Shown in pieces: positions 1 to 11,400 of a stretch of 64,000 bases of DNA. The stretch is from Catonia carolina (lineage: Eukaryota; Arthropoda; Insecta; Hemiptera; Achilidae). The notes below the pieces were generated by a model that worked only from the letters and a program-made list of their open reading frames with translations, was not told where the DNA came from and made no database searches. Where the stretch lies: assembly GCA_035578175.1 (NCBI GenBank), contig JAQMRL010000008.1:94993041-95057040 (forward strand), in the 5' to 3' direction. The position numbers and the translations under genes were made by a program. The stretch's first letter is position 1; each line of letters begins with the position of its first letter.

Positions 1-455
1 AGTCGTTTTAACAAAAGTACTAAAAGTGAAATGTGGAAAGCGGTCAGATGGAGAAGAGTGAGTCTCTACGTCCGTGCTGGATATTGTAGAACGTACACAA
101 ATGTTACATTCGTAACACTCACTATTCACAAACGTACAACCGCAACATTCCTAATTCAAAAGCGCGCTTTAACTTTTAGAGACGACTTGTTTGCTTAAAA
201 CAGATAATGTCAAGAATAATGAAGTTGATCTCTCTTCTAAGCGTCGTTCTTTCCTACATTTTATTTTCTGGTTGACAGTACAAGATTTTGTCCTACCAAC
301 AAAGCCTGTCACGTTCTACAAATTAATTAAGAAATGTTTTTCTTTGTTGAAAATGTTTTCCTGGTAATTGCTTTTTTCATTAATTGCAGGTTTCAGAACC
401 TTTCTGTAAAAATTTTTTCTGTTTTATTTTTTAAAATATTTTTTGATTCCGTAAA
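1..455. other. AT-rich DNA, nothing recognised
   Basis: No open reading frame with recognisable motifs, no TIR and no tRNA-like sequence was seen. The first 200 bases are somewhat less AT-rich than what follows. Confidence 0.4.
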
Positions 456-505
456 TATCAGGGCCGTTGAATAAAATAAAAACTTTCTGTTCAACGGCCC
501 TGATA
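456..505. repeat. 16-bp perfect inverted repeat, hAT-like tips
   Basis: TATCAGGGCCGTTGAA at 456-471 is followed after 18 bases by its exact reverse complement at 490-505. The inner 13-mers read CAGGG...CCCTG, the tip sequence common in hAT transposons. It may be a minimal snap-back remnant of such an element. The flanks do not give a clean 8-bp duplication, so the hAT link is inference; the hairpin itself is certain. Confidence 0.6.
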
Positions 506-518
506 ACTATATCTAGAT

Positions 519-550
519 CAGTGTTTCTTAACCGGTGGGTCACGATCCCG
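519..550 (+). mobile_element. hAT-like terminal inverted repeat (one end)
   Basis: The run starting CAGTGTTTCTTAACCGGTGG and continuing into GTCACGATCCC has the form of a hAT/Charlie-type terminus (CAGTG, then a palindromic GGGTCNCGACCC-like core). No matching opposite end was found nearby, so this is a solo end or a heavily decayed MITE. The host duplication cannot be defined. Confidence 0.45.
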
Positions 551-1789
551 TAAGGTGTCGTGTAATTGGTACGGTGGAAAAAAATTAAAATAATTATTAT
601 TATAGTTATTTATTTACAAAAGAGACAATTTTACATTACTTTTACAACTTTTTACTAAGAAAGTTTGTTTATTATTCGTTATACGCAGATCCTGAACAAA
701 CTTAGGTGTTACAATACAATTCTTTTCTGTGGTCACATTTATATTCCACAAAAATGTTAATGAGACCTAAAACAATAAATTTAAAAAAACATCAAAATTT
801 GTGTGAAATTTAGATCAAATTTAGCAAAGGTCACTACTAAAATGATTTTTGATGTTTGTCATTTTCATAATGGGCAATATATACAATAAACGAGTCGGGT
901 CTCCTCTAAAATAACAGTTAAAAATAAATAAAATGATAAAAATGTATTATTATAACATTAAGGTACTTAACGGGATAAAACAAAATTTATGAATTAAAAA
1001 ATAAACAAAAGCAATTTGTTTTATTGTTTCAGTTTAATTAAAATATGAATTCAACTCTTAAATTTCATGAAAGCGTACTGTTGAATTGTTATACTCACCG
1101 TCAATGAATTGGACCAGTTTTTTTAATTACAGTGAAAATGTTACAGTTTTTATTAAATTGGAATTTGTAGAACAATAAATAATTTTATTTAGGTGTAATA
1201 AATTTTAATCTGTTATTAATTAGTGATATCAATTAACGATTAATATTTTTATGATTGGTTAAAATGAAACACGCGTGTATGTATCGTTGTTTAAATAGAA
1301 TTCTGATAATAGAAATTCATTTAATCCATTTTCATTACTGTATTTTACTTTTAGCTGAATAACTTTTCCAGTATAGTCAGAAAATTAATTGTACCACCAG
1401 CCGATTGGGTACACTGTGATTCATTAAACAGAAGATGAATGGAATCTATCTCCCTCCCCCAAACACTCTCTCTCATTTTATCTCTGCCTTTCACAACCAT
1501 CCCTTGTTCATTCATCTTTGATAAAAGTTGTTCATTAGTCTTTCTTGATTAGCTCCAGCAGTAGTAACTTTGATCAAATTTCAGATTTAATTTCTCATTA
1601 GTTAAGAGTTGCTAATTCGAAGGCTATTTAACAAGGTCATGGGTTTAAATAGTATTTAAATATTTAATCACTTAAATAAATGTTCAACAACACTGTTAAA
1701 ATATAACTTGATTTAACTAAATATGTTGCTTAATCTTCTGGACAAAAGATTTCAACCGTAAAATAGAATAAAACAAGGAAAATTATAAC
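551..1789. other. AT-rich DNA, nothing recognised
   Basis: Long stretch rich in A/T runs with a pyrimidine-rich patch near 1445-1500. No coding, RNA or transposon signal could be supported; it may include the decayed interior of the hAT-like element whose tip lies at 519. Confidence 0.35.
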
Positions 1790-1793
1790 TTAA

Positions 1794-2593
1794 ATTGAAG
1801 AGTTTGATGGAAAAAGGAACCTAAAATACTATTGGCCTTTTTTCCGTCAAAGTGTTCATTGAGTCTGCCATGATGTTCTCTGTATTTGTACAAAGTTTCA
1901 TATCTCTAAGTTTTTTCTAAAAGATGCGACGTCGATTATTAGAATGTCATGTCAAGGCAGGAAAATTTGTTAACTCTTAGGCAGTCAATGAGATTATGTA
2001 GTAAACTTTTTTTGTAATCCCTAATGTGTGTACGTTGCAATCTGTTCAATTCAGAACAATAAGCAACCCCATGACCCAATGAGATGAGGATGATGTGTAT
2101 GACGTGTAAATAAGGTGTAGTCTTGTACAGACTCAGGTCGACCGTTCCTGAGAGGGTGTGGTTAATTGAACCCCAACCATCAAAGTACACCGGTAGCCAC
2201 TGTCTAGCATTCAAATCCGTATAAAAGTAACTACCTTCACTAGGATTTGAACCAGGAACCTTCGTCTCCAAAAATCACCTGTTAAACAGCTGATTTTGGC
2301 GACAACTTTACCTCTAGACCGACCCGGTGGGTTAAATGTTGTAAACTAATTAAATAGTTGTAATTTACCTAATTAAAGTAGTAAGTAGTTTAAAATTTCT
2401 TTTGTGTATTCTGTATTATAATTTTGTGTAGTTTCTCATTAGTAAAAAATTTAAATTTTATGTAGATATACATATCTGTCCGCCTACTTCTATTGCAATG
2501 TATCACAAATATTTATAACAAAAAGATTAAAGTATCGTTTTCTCAATATGTCGGTTTTGTAGATAGGCCCTTTTTTCATCAAACTCCTCAATT
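1794..2593. mobile_element. Possible decayed TIR element around a SINE
   Basis: The left sequence beginning AATTGAAGAGTTTGATGG (about 1794) and the right sequence ending CATCAAACTCCTCAATTG (about 2593) are imperfect inverted copies with a few mismatches. A SINE sits between them. This could be an old DNA transposon that later received the SINE. No target duplication was identified and no coding remains, so confidence is low. Confidence 0.3.
2008..2335 (-). mobile_element. tRNA-derived SINE, family A
   Basis: On the minus strand the head carries an A box of the form TRGYNNARNNG and a B box GGTTCAAATCC about 60 bases later, followed by a conserved non-tRNA body shared with the copies at 28357, 44958, 45545 and 54205. 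A T-rich run at 2004-2012 is the A-rich tail of the minus-strand copy. The element is flanked by ATGTAGTAAACT (1996-2007) and ATGTTGTAAACT (2336-2347), a 12-bp target duplication with one mismatch. It is non-coding and depends on a LINE for movement. The 110-residue reading frame across it is a by-product of the repeat. Confidence 0.8.
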
Positions 2594-2924
2594 GCGACAG
2601 TAATAATTGAATTAGTAAGATGTGGAACACTTATCATCTACTCACCATCTTTGGTGATTAAATCACTATGAGATCATGTTCGAATTTCTTTCGCTGTAAA
2701 CAATAAGAAGAAGTCCGGCGCAATCTATATTAATTTGATTATTTTATTAAGTTTTCGGGCATCGACAGCCGTGGTTATTTATTAATTCCACCTTGACTAT
2801 ATTAAATAAAAATTATATAGTCTAAACTATATTAAACCTTGAATATATTGATGACACTCCAAGTGCAATTACAGGCAGATGGATTGTTAAATTACTTGTA
2901 CTTGATCTGCTACATAGTAAGGGG

Positions 2925-3480
2925 AATAAAAAATAGTTCTGTTTCTTATCACATGGTTAGCCAATTATATGAAAGAAGCATTTATAAACAAAAGAGGTAG
3001 AGGTGTAAAAGACATTAATCAGAGTTGTCTTCTCTGAAAGTAATGAATTTCATTATACAACCAGAACCTATAGTCAATGAAGTGAAGGTGTCATTTGCAG
3101 GGTGGAAAATAGATGCTTTTCAGAGGACCTGGCAAGCTGATAAACATAATTTTCCACTAACTAAGGAAGACAATATAAACCACCTCAATCCTCGTTTTAC
3201 TTAGTAAAGCCTCTAGAGGTTTAAACCAGCCTGTCGACTGTAACATCTGGTTTTTTTGGTCGACGTCTGTGATTTGCTCTTGATCTCGTTCATTGTGTGG
3301 TTTTGTAATTTTAGTGTTTGCCACGCTACGAATGCTAGTTTTCAGCTGGCTGTCCTGCCCTGCACTCTGGCGACTTGTTTTTGAAGCCTATTTGCAAGTT
3401 CTAGTAAGCCACACACTCCACTCTAGACTTTCGATTGAGAAGAATGCTTTGACTGTGTCTTTCTGTATACCGTAATTGCT
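2925..3480 (+). repeat. Dispersed repeat R3 (one of four copies)
   Basis: The segment 2925-3232 is the reverse complement of parts of 25630-25995, 55885-56262 and 58512-58690. Shared landmarks are a GTGTCATTTGCAGGGTGGAAA-like block, a CTGGCAAGCTGATAAACAT block, and a TTTACTTAGTAAAGCCTCTA block. The following GC-richer 3232-3480 stretch seems to continue the same element only in this copy. Identity is unknown; the 5' part of a LINE is possible. No transposase or reverse transcriptase motif is visible. Confidence 0.55.
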
Positions 3481-3813
3481 ATGTTGTAATTCGGTTTCAT
3501 GATACTTTATACTTTTTAATTAAAAGTTTTCGATTCGTCATGTGATTTACCCTTGTTTTAAAAGGGTCCCAGTACGGGATTCTCAGGTCCCAGTTTCCGT
3601 TACATGATGATTATTCTTGCTTGAAGTTCTGGCTAACAATATAATACTGCTCGAATCATGTGTTGGTGACCAATATGTTATTTTGGAACGTGTTATTTCC
3701 GGACAATCACGAGACGTTCACACCCTGCTATTTATTTTCTTGTGAATGTTATGAAATGCAACTGGTTTTTTTCTACTCACAATAAGTATAAAATTGTTTT
3801 AATTATTTGTTAA

Positions 3814-4480
3814 CCCTATAGTCGGCAATAACATTTTCCTAGACCGGCAGACCATTTCTAGCATATGGGTCAACGAACCGTAGAGAAATCATTAAAGATT
3901 TTCTATAAATCACAAAGCTTATCACGTGACGTATTAGAATAACAGGAAAACTTAGGAAAATAGAATAAACACATTATTGAAATTTTAATCTGACAGTTAA
4001 GGATGCTGAAGCTATTTGAAAATAATTTTTAGACAAATATTTTTCTAAAATTTCAGATGACACTACTGTTTAAAACTTTCTTATAATCTAATTTCGAAAT
4101 TCATTACATACGAAACATTACTGATAATATTTATTTCAAAATAACACAAAAAACCGATTCTATGTTCAAAACTGAAGAAAATATATACAAAAACACATCA
4201 TGTAAACCAAACACATCAAGATATAACCAAATTTAGCTCTCGAATAGTGTGGTTTCAACAGAAAAACACAGGCAGAATATGCAACTAAAACTGTTGTATT
4301 ATACGTAAAAATTTGTTTTATACATTACTAAAATATTGTACAAAACAGCAACGCTGACTGTAGATGAATTTAAAACTAAAACAACAATATTGCAATGCTA
4401 TGAAGCAAATACAATTTTGTTACGTGACGGTTCAACAAGCGGTAACATCGTCTCAAAATCGACGATTGCCGGCTCTAGGG
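3814..4480. mobile_element. piggyBac-type MITE, copy 1
   Basis: A 667-bp element lies between two TTAA tetranucleotides (3810-3813 and 4481-4484). The tips are CCCTATAGTCGGCAAT on the left and, read inward from the right, CCCTAGAGCCGGCAAT: 14 of 16 bases agree. CCC-starting TIRs with TTAA duplication are the signature of the piggyBac superfamily. The interior has no transposase; the short frame at 4336-4536 runs through the right tip and shows no known motif. A second copy lies at 29855-30508 in the same orientation. It is non-autonomous and would need a piggyBac transposase supplied in trans. Confidence 0.85.
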
Positions 4481-4484
4481 TTAA

Positions 4485-5643
4485 AATACGAGAGTTCTAC
4501 TGGTCTAGTAAATATGTAGCCTACTTTGTTAAATAATTTTGTTACTTAAATTACTATAATAATTTATCAAAACTAAGTTGGGAAAGTCAAAGTCAATGTA
4601 GAGTTTAATGATATATGCATTAGAAAATTTACTTAAAGTTTATCCTTAGTTGGCCTACATATTTTAAATTTAACATCCTACTTTTCTTTTTTCAACTTTA
4701 TTTAATATTACATAAAACTTTCAAGCTGAATATGAAAATGCATTATCAACCTTGTTATTTAAAAAAAAGAAAGTAATAAATTCATTTTTCATCTTACTTT
4801 TGATATACTAATCTAATTACTGATGTTTGGCAAAATTTAAAGTAAACCTCACTTGATATGTTAAAATCTGATTACTGCTCTCTTTTATTTTAGTAAGTTA
4901 AATTTTTTTTGGGAAGTGCAATATATATATTATTATAGCTATAATTTGTTTTGTGTATGGGATTTTTTTTATGCAACAAACACCTCTTCTTTTTTTTGTG
5001 GCGGTCCTATGTTGAGTTCAACGGAAGTAAATTTGTAACGGATGTTACGCGGCTTTTGACCTAAACAACAACATATATTATTTCAGGTGAAAATTTATAA
5101 TTTATTTATTATAAGGTTTAAAATGTTGAAAAAATTTTGGCTGTTAGACTGAAGTCATCTTTTCTTTTATTAATTTAGGAAGGTTAGTTCTTTTATCTAT
5201 CAGTGTATACCATCTTTTGTTCACAATGTATTGCATTCAGATATCAGGTAAGGTGCAATACCGCCTCACAAAATGACATAACCGTTTTCTCTTTCCTTTT
5301 AAAAATTTTTTGAAATTAATTACGAAAAAAATACCGAAAAAATAACGTCACATCCGATTTCCACATAGATGTTATGTAAACCTTTGAAAAATCAAAGAGA
5401 TCGAACCATTTTTTAAGAAATAGATAATATTATCTACTTCTTATAACACACATTCAGTTTTTATCTGGGGGGTATTCCTTGCCAACTATTCGTAATTCAT
5501 ACTGATGTGAACAAAATTCCTGATTCCAGTACTAATTGGTTTTATTTGTACAGTAGTGACATTGCTTTCAGTGTGTAAGATTTTGTGAGAAGTTAAACGA
5601 TTTAAGTTTAGTTCTCCGTGAATAGAAATGAGCTGGTAAGTAA
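4485..5643. other. AT-rich DNA, nothing recognised
   Basis: Only A/T runs and short dinucleotide stretches, for example near 4920. No supported gene or repeat. Confidence 0.35.
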
Positions 5644-5644
5644 A

Positions 5645-6533
5645 AGAGGTGTCTTCGGAAAGTAATGCAATTTTGTTTGTGTTGGTACTTTAAAGTGGGC
5701 TCAGAGCGTTCCAACCAGTTGGATTAGGGAAGGGTAGGGGGGAAATCTCAGTTTCAAAGCGAAACCTTTGCGGGTCTGCTCCAAGCAGTTGGGGTGTCAG
5801 GATTGCTTTCTCTGCATACTTCTGTTTAATGACTGCGTCACAAAATGCAATGGATTCGTCTCTCGAGTAACATAATACGATAAAGTTTTGTTCAAAACTG
5901 AACAAATTTCTTGCGGAGACCCAACAATTGATTGTGCAAGCTCACGGGTGATCTACCGTATTTGCAAGTTTTGCAGTGGTTGAAAGCGTTTAAGGAAGGC
6001 CGAGAAGAGGTAGTCGACGAATCAGGTCCTGGATAATCGTCAACCAGCACAACCGACGACAATTTGGGCTAAGTGCGCGATCTGTTAAATTCTGAACGGC
6101 AGTTGAGTATCCGGAAGATTGCAGAAACTCTTAACATTACCAAAACAATTGTACACGAACTGGTGGCTGATAAATTGCTCTTGAGGAAGGTATGAGCCAA
6201 GCTGGTTTTCAAAATTTTCTACTCGGCAACGCTGCCACAACCCTCTACAGTCCGGATATGTCTCCGGCCGACTTTTTCTCTTTTCAAGGATCAAGGCCGC
6301 CCTGAAAGTAATCCGTTTTGGGTCAATTGAAGCCGTCCAAGGCGCCGCGACAAGGGCCCTTGCCAAGGTCCCCGTCGAAGCCTTCCAGGACGCGTAGCGT
6401 GTAAGGCAGAGCCACTGGAAAAATTGTGTAGATGTTTAAGGAAACTACTTCGAAGAATATTAAATGTTTGTAACGATATCTACAATAAATCTTTTGGTTA
6501 AAAAAAATTCTATTACTTTCCAGACACATCTCG
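5645..6533 (+). mobile_element. Decayed mariner-family transposon
   Basis: The ends are inverted copies: the left reads GAGGTGTCTTCGGAAAGTAAT and the right, inverted, GAGATGTGTCTGGAAAGTAAT. Between them, plus-strand reading with frameshifts shows the mariner DNA-binding half: FKEGREEVVDE near 5990, a STTDD-type linker near 6050, then RDLLNSERQLSIRKIAETLN (about 6080-6140) and a KLVFK-like stretch near 6200. It jumps directly to YSPDMSPADFF (about 6248-6280), the motif carrying the third catalytic aspartate. The segment with the first two aspartates is deleted, so it cannot encode active transposase. The locus is GC-richer than its flanks. Confidence 0.75.
5905..6400 (+). pseudogene. mariner transposase pseudogene (central deletion)
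   Basis: This is the coding remnant of the mariner above. The helix-turn-helix half is legible over roughly 100 codons with several stops and frame changes. The catalytic core is cut from about 6215 to 6240, removing the first two aspartates of the DD34D triad and leaving only the third, in SPDMSPAD. It is a dead copy. The family normally makes a single intronless protein of about 345 residues. Confidence 0.7.
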
Positions 6534-7339
6534 AATGTAACGCATGCATAAACTTGTATTGTTTTATACACTCAACCCAAAAGTCATTGAAAGCATGATT
6601 ATAACTATTATTCTCATTCTAACTACATCTATTTAACTTAAATTTTTATTTAAATTTTATATGAATGATAAAATATATGTCATCTACTTCGTGTGTTTGA
6701 ATATAATGTGTTAAGTAACGAGAAGATTGTAGTTGCAGACTATTAGGTCTGCGAGTATCAATAATAATTTTAAGTGACTGCACATTACTGCAAAATACAA
6801 ATGATAATGCAGTTGAATTATTTTAAAAGGTATGTTAATGTTTATTTAGTGGAAAGTTTTCCATAATAAAATAGCGGGAAAGTCTTTCAATAATAGAGAG
6901 AAGATTTTCATAGAGTTGTAGGATTTAAGACAAAAGATATAAAATTAAAAAAGAGCAACGATATAGTGGTAGTACAACTTAGCGGAAAACATAAAACGGA
7001 TATACTTTAAAATATATATTCAAGGAATAAATCTCCTTTTCATGACAATAACAAGTTTTATTATATAATATGCAACTCGCTTAGTTTCTCGTAGAATGTA
7101 TGAACATAATAACAGTAAAACTAAAAGGACAAACATTCCTCTTTTATATTCCATTTTCATGACCTATATTTTACAATCATAGAGAAACGATTGGTTTACA
7201 GGTCAAGTACTCTTTTTTGAAAGAGATTGGAAATTGCACTACACTTGAATGAATAAAAATCACTCAGTTTAGTAAAAATAATGTTGAAAACTCGTATTTA
7301 AAGTACTACTGTAAAAATTAAATTATTTCATTCCTTTTT
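6534..7339. other. AT-rich DNA, nothing recognised
   Basis: No motif, TIR or RNA gene could be supported between the mariner remnant and the HINE-like copy. Confidence 0.35.
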
Positions 7340-9184
7340 ACCGTCTCCTCCCCTGTATGAATAATCATAGAGAGGGAAAGTATTGGTTTTATGTCAATTT
7401 TTCAAAGTCGATTTTCACCGGAAATATACGTTTTTAGGCCCCCTGAACACAAAAAAACCATGTTTTTAGCGATTGGTGTTAGTATGTGAACATAATATCT
7501 CACAAACGAAATATTATAAATGACGTTTAAACTTGAATCTTAAGTTAGGTACCACTAGGAGACCCGAAACGAACATTTTAAGCAAAATCGGTCAACCGGA
7601 AGTAGTGCTAGTTTATTCGTGGGATTTTTCATTTTTTTGTAATTTTCCTCAAAAAACGGCTCCAACGATTTTTTTTGAACATCGCCTTATTTACTACATT
7701 TTTTATGTTCTACAAGATAGGGTAAGCGCCATGTTTGCTGAAGTTCTTCAGGTCTGTGCTATCGTGGTAAAAAGTATGTTATAAACATTTTAGGCCAAAA
7801 ATAGCCTATTATATACAAATAAATTTGTGGGAAATTAAAAGGCAGTACAATTTTTATTTCAAACATGTTTTTCTACAATGCTTAGTTAAACGTCAATTAG
7901 TGATTTTCTGTATTTTTCTTATTAAAATCAATAAAAATTGAAAAAAATCCCTATTTTCAATATTGCGACCTTAGTATGCATTTTACGACAAAAACATGTA
8001 AAGGATAAAAAGTATATAAAGTTATAGAAAAAAAGTTTTTATTTTAAGAATTTTTTTCTACAGAGATTTTTTCTACAGAGTTTAGCATCAATCAGTGATT
8101 TTCCATATTTTAGCTCCCACAGAGGTTTTTTTTAACTTTGATTCTTTATTTAGAAACTATACAATTCAGTACAACCATCCAAAAGGTTAACAAAATTTTA
8201 AATAAACAAATGTCGTGAAAAATAAACTGAAAAGAAATTTTTTAAAGAATACACCCCATTACAACAAAATATCTATCCCATTCAATAGTTGAACAGTAAA
8301 AAGAAATTAAGAAAAAATATTAAACAAACACAGGAAAATCAAATAATATCCTCATAACAAGAATAACATAGAATGCAAAGTACTTAGAATAAGAAGTAGT
8401 GTAGAAAGTAACAACAATAACAAATAATACAAAGTATTGTACGATAAAAAAACGAAATAAGAAACAAAATCATTTTCATTTTCAATTCATTTTCTGGGAA
8501 GTCAGACCTGAATTTGGAGTACAAAGCAGGAGATAATATATACCCTTGAGGAACTCCTACTTCGATATGCCAGATATCAGAATATTCCAGACTTTGACGC
8601 ACAACAAAATATCTATCGTCTAAGAATGATCTAAGACTAATAATCTAATCTAATCTGTGCAGTTGATGAATCGTTGAATGCTGCCTTGTGAATCCAAACT
8701 GATGATTTGGAATTGTAGCTTCAATTGTCGGTGATAGTCGATCTAACAAAATCCGTTCAAAAAGTTTTGATACGACTGAAATAAGGCTGAATGGGTCATC
8801 GGTAAGAGCCCACAGAATGAGATGGTTTATCCAGCTTCTGAAATAACACAATAGTCGATAATTTCCATTGTAAAGGAAAATGCGCAGTTCTGAGAATTGC
8901 ATTGAAAATATTTCGTATGAAAATTATCCCTCTTTCTGGTAACCTCTTTTAATATTTCTGCAGTTATTAAATCCAGACCGGGCGACTTATGCGATGGAAG
9001 ACGTTTAATATTATTCTTAATATTATCATACAGAGGTTGATTTTCATTTTCCGCTATTCACTCATGATTAAAATTAGGTTGTTTTTCATTTAACATTGTT
9101 TACTCATGATTAAACATAGGTTATATTGTTCATTATTTACACTGGAAAGAGGAACTAGTGTGAGTCTTTCACACCAGATTTTTC
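7340..9184 (+). mobile_element. HINE-like element, copy 1 (split by a LINE)
   Basis: This copy matches the family best seen at 46678-47635. It starts with a degenerate CTCTTGCC-type tip, passes a CATGTTTTTAGCGATTGG block next to a short remnant where other copies have TG repeats, then the ACCGGAAGTAGT block and the internal palindromes. It is interrupted at 8119-9038 by a LINE on the opposite strand and resumes at 9039, ending in a 3' hairpin GTGTGA...TCACAC and CAGATTTTT at about 9184. The element is non-coding; the frame at 7533-7784 is a shadow. See the finding on this family for the classification argument. Confidence 0.7.
8128..9029 (-). mobile_element. Truncated jockey-like LINE inside the HINE-like copy
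   Basis: Insertion is defined by the duplication ACAGAGGTT at 8119-8127 and 9030-9038. A T-run directly follows the left copy, which is the poly(A) tail of a minus-strand retrotransposon. Reading the minus strand from 9029, the frame shows KSPGLDLITAEILKEV (linker before the RT domain), then SLISVVSKLFERILLDRL and NHQFGFTRQHST (RT fingers), then VGVPQGYILSPALYS (the GVPQG motif). The part with the first catalytic aspartate and everything after GVPQG, including the YADD box, is missing. The copy is 5'-truncated and internally deleted, so it is dead. About 340 bp of A-rich 3' UTR precedes the tail. Confidence 0.8.
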
Positions 9185-9356
9185 AAACAAACCCTGTATT
9201 GTTAATGTCAGGTAATTTTTTTCTAAGAAAGGAAAATTTTGTTTTGTGACACAAAAGTTGGTAGCCCTACTCAACCAGTATAGATACGGCAGTGTGAGTT
9301 GATCCTCCTTGAGTTGTGTAAAATTTTGTTCCGTTTCCGTTCATGTTACGAACAGA

Positions 9357-9575
9357 ATGTCTTTTACCCTAGACCAACGGGTTTTCATTCTTGAACAATA
9401 TTTTGCTACGAAATCGTGCGCGAGTGTAAAAGAATCATTTCTAATTAAATTTGTTGGTGTTCCTCCACCCGGAAAAATGTAAATTTCTAGGCTAACAAAC
9501 CGATTTTCAGAGACAGGTAGTGTTTGGAACAGAAAACGAAGTGGTCTACCAACTCTCCTGACAGATGACGTTTAA
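9357..9575 (+). pseudogene. DUF4817-type transposase N-terminus, fragment
   Basis: From the ATG at 9357 the frame begins MSFTLDQRVFILEQYFATKS, and after a TAA continues in frame with SRLTNRFSETGSVWNRKRSG. This matches the helix-turn-helix N-terminus of the two transposases at 51912-52939 and 41609-41940, which read M(V/A)FSK(D/K)ERVFI(I/V)E at the same place and RLINKFRETGS later. Catalytic sequence is not recognisable downstream and TIRs were not found. It is a third, more diverged relative of this Tc1/mariner-like family in the window. Confidence 0.7.
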
Positions 9576-9620
9576 ATTAATCGCTTGTTTAAATCTGGAG
9601 GCTGAAGCTCTTGGACTAAT

Positions 9621-10934
9621 AGTACGCAATACGGATACAATTTAAATTTTTTAGCATCTTTATGAACACTCGAATATGACAAACCAACTTGCAAGAGAAG
9701 ATTTCGTAAACTTTTATGGCTTACTTCCCTATAAACTTACACGATAACAGCAATTATAATTCTACTAGAATACAGATACGATGTGTAAAGCTTAAGTGGC
9801 ATATTATTTGATAATATTTAAGTTTATTACAGAAATTTTACTTTCTTTGTGTTTTCTGATAATTTGATTACTTATTGTTTTTTTTGTAAGTAAGAATAGA
9901 TTGTAATTTTTCTGTTTGGATAAAAGAATCCGGATTATAAGTATACATGTATTATGTAAGAAGTAGTATCTATCTTAGTATGTTTTTTAAGAGTTAAATC
10001 GGTTTTACTATTGTTTATTTTACCTGTGAGTACTTATCAATTTCATTTTTAATCTAATTTAAAATTCATCGAAGTTTATTCTAAGCCAACTTCATGCACG
10101 AGTCCTATAATCTTTATTTCTATTCTATTCATTTCTTAGTACTGAAACAAATTGTAGTGTTTTATGCTTGCTTAGTGGGTTTCTCGACTGACCTTCTGTA
10201 CATTTTCCTTCCGGCATCGAATCAACCAACTCACTCTCTTGGTAATATCCTTGTTTACATCTCCATGTTAGAGTTATATTCATTTTCATTTTTCCTTATG
10301 TTAGTTTCAAACATTTTTCTGTATAAAACAATTTGTAACTACATTTTTAAAATGATAAAAAGAAAGTAATAAATACTAAATAAATTTCTTTAATGAATTT
10401 AATGATTAAGTCTAGGTAATTTATAACAGTAATAATATATAATAAATGAATATTTCAAATTAATGTATAAGGTAACTTCCATTAGTGTACCTTTACAACT
10501 GTTTACAACTGTTTACAACTGTTTACGTAATTATACTCGGTTTTAAATTTATTACAAATACAATGAAGCTCAATTTTGAAAAACAAAAGTAAGAATTTAA
10601 AATACTAGGCAAATTAGTTTTCGTTAACTGTTAAAATAATACATATCGTTATGACTAATTGTTTATCATCCCAGTTTTTAAAACTCGGAGGGATTTTGAC
10701 TGAAAACGAATAACTTGGGTACATAAGTCACTGGATGCGTTCCATAACTGAATACCGTAGTTTCAGACATGCTAAAACTCGGTTTTAGGTATTAAAATTT
10801 TTTTTATTTTAACAAAACTCTTTGAATGTTTACAATAATGGATATCTAAAATCAATTAAATAATTACATTAAATAACTTGGAGCCGGAATACAAATATGA
10901 AAGTAAAAAGGCGGTTGTTTAAAACAGTGAATGA
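9621..10934. other. AT-rich DNA with a short tandem 12-mer
   Basis: At 10495-10525 the 12-mer CAACTGTTTACA occurs about two and a half times in tandem. A 91-residue frame at 10094-10369 is rich in hydrophobic residues but has no homologue I recognise, and AT-rich DNA gives such frames by chance. Nothing else is supported. Confidence 0.4.
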
Positions 10935-11345
10935 AATTATGTCTATCTATGGAGCAGAGAAGTAGGATATGTCAAATAGAAATGCAAACACTTGGGAGCA
11001 ATGGAGATTGACTACTGGCTTCGAAGTTGTCAAGTTACGAGATTGAACAGACTTAGAAATGAAATTGTCAGGGCAAGAACACGAAGAGTTGACGTCAGTA
11101 TTTTTCAGTATTTTGAAAACAGTGAAGTTTAAAAAGGTTGGACTGTAATGGGCACATAAGAAGGATGCCTGAGAGTAAATGGCTTCGGGTAATGTGGAGG
11201 TAGACCAGGTGTGAGACAGAATGCCCGAGGTTTTCTTGATGGAAGGTTTATTAGATGATGAGACGTAGATACTACTTAAAAAATAATTGACAAGAAGGCG
11301 TTAAAAATGGAAGTTGAGATGTGAGAAATACCAGGTGTAGTTTAT
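10935..11345 (+). pseudogene. LINE C-terminal fragment, highly decayed
   Basis: With several frame changes the plus strand reads YGAE near 10950, then a VTRL-type stretch and RLRNEIVRARTRR near 11050, then a VGLYWAHKKD-like stretch and GGRPGVRQNARGF near 11205-11235. The order (YGxExW, RLxRxRNExIR, WxGHxxRM, GRPR) is that of the segment after the reverse transcriptase in many arthropod non-LTR retrotransposons. It has multiple stops and no RT motif, so it is a dead 3' piece. Confidence 0.55.
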
Positions 11346-11400
11346 TCACAAATAATTGACTTTTTCAAAAATACCAATAATCACTGCAAATATTGTCACC

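Noticed and set aside
1939..2271. 110-residue frame, with similar frames at 45076 and 54350
   Set aside because: These all lie inside SINE family A and its immediate flank, which is a non-coding Pol III type repeat; the frames are shadows.
10094..10369. 91-residue hydrophobic protein with possible membrane segments
   Set aside because: Phe/Leu/Ile-rich frames arise readily in AT-rich DNA; no conserved motif, no splice or promoter context, no homologue recognised.
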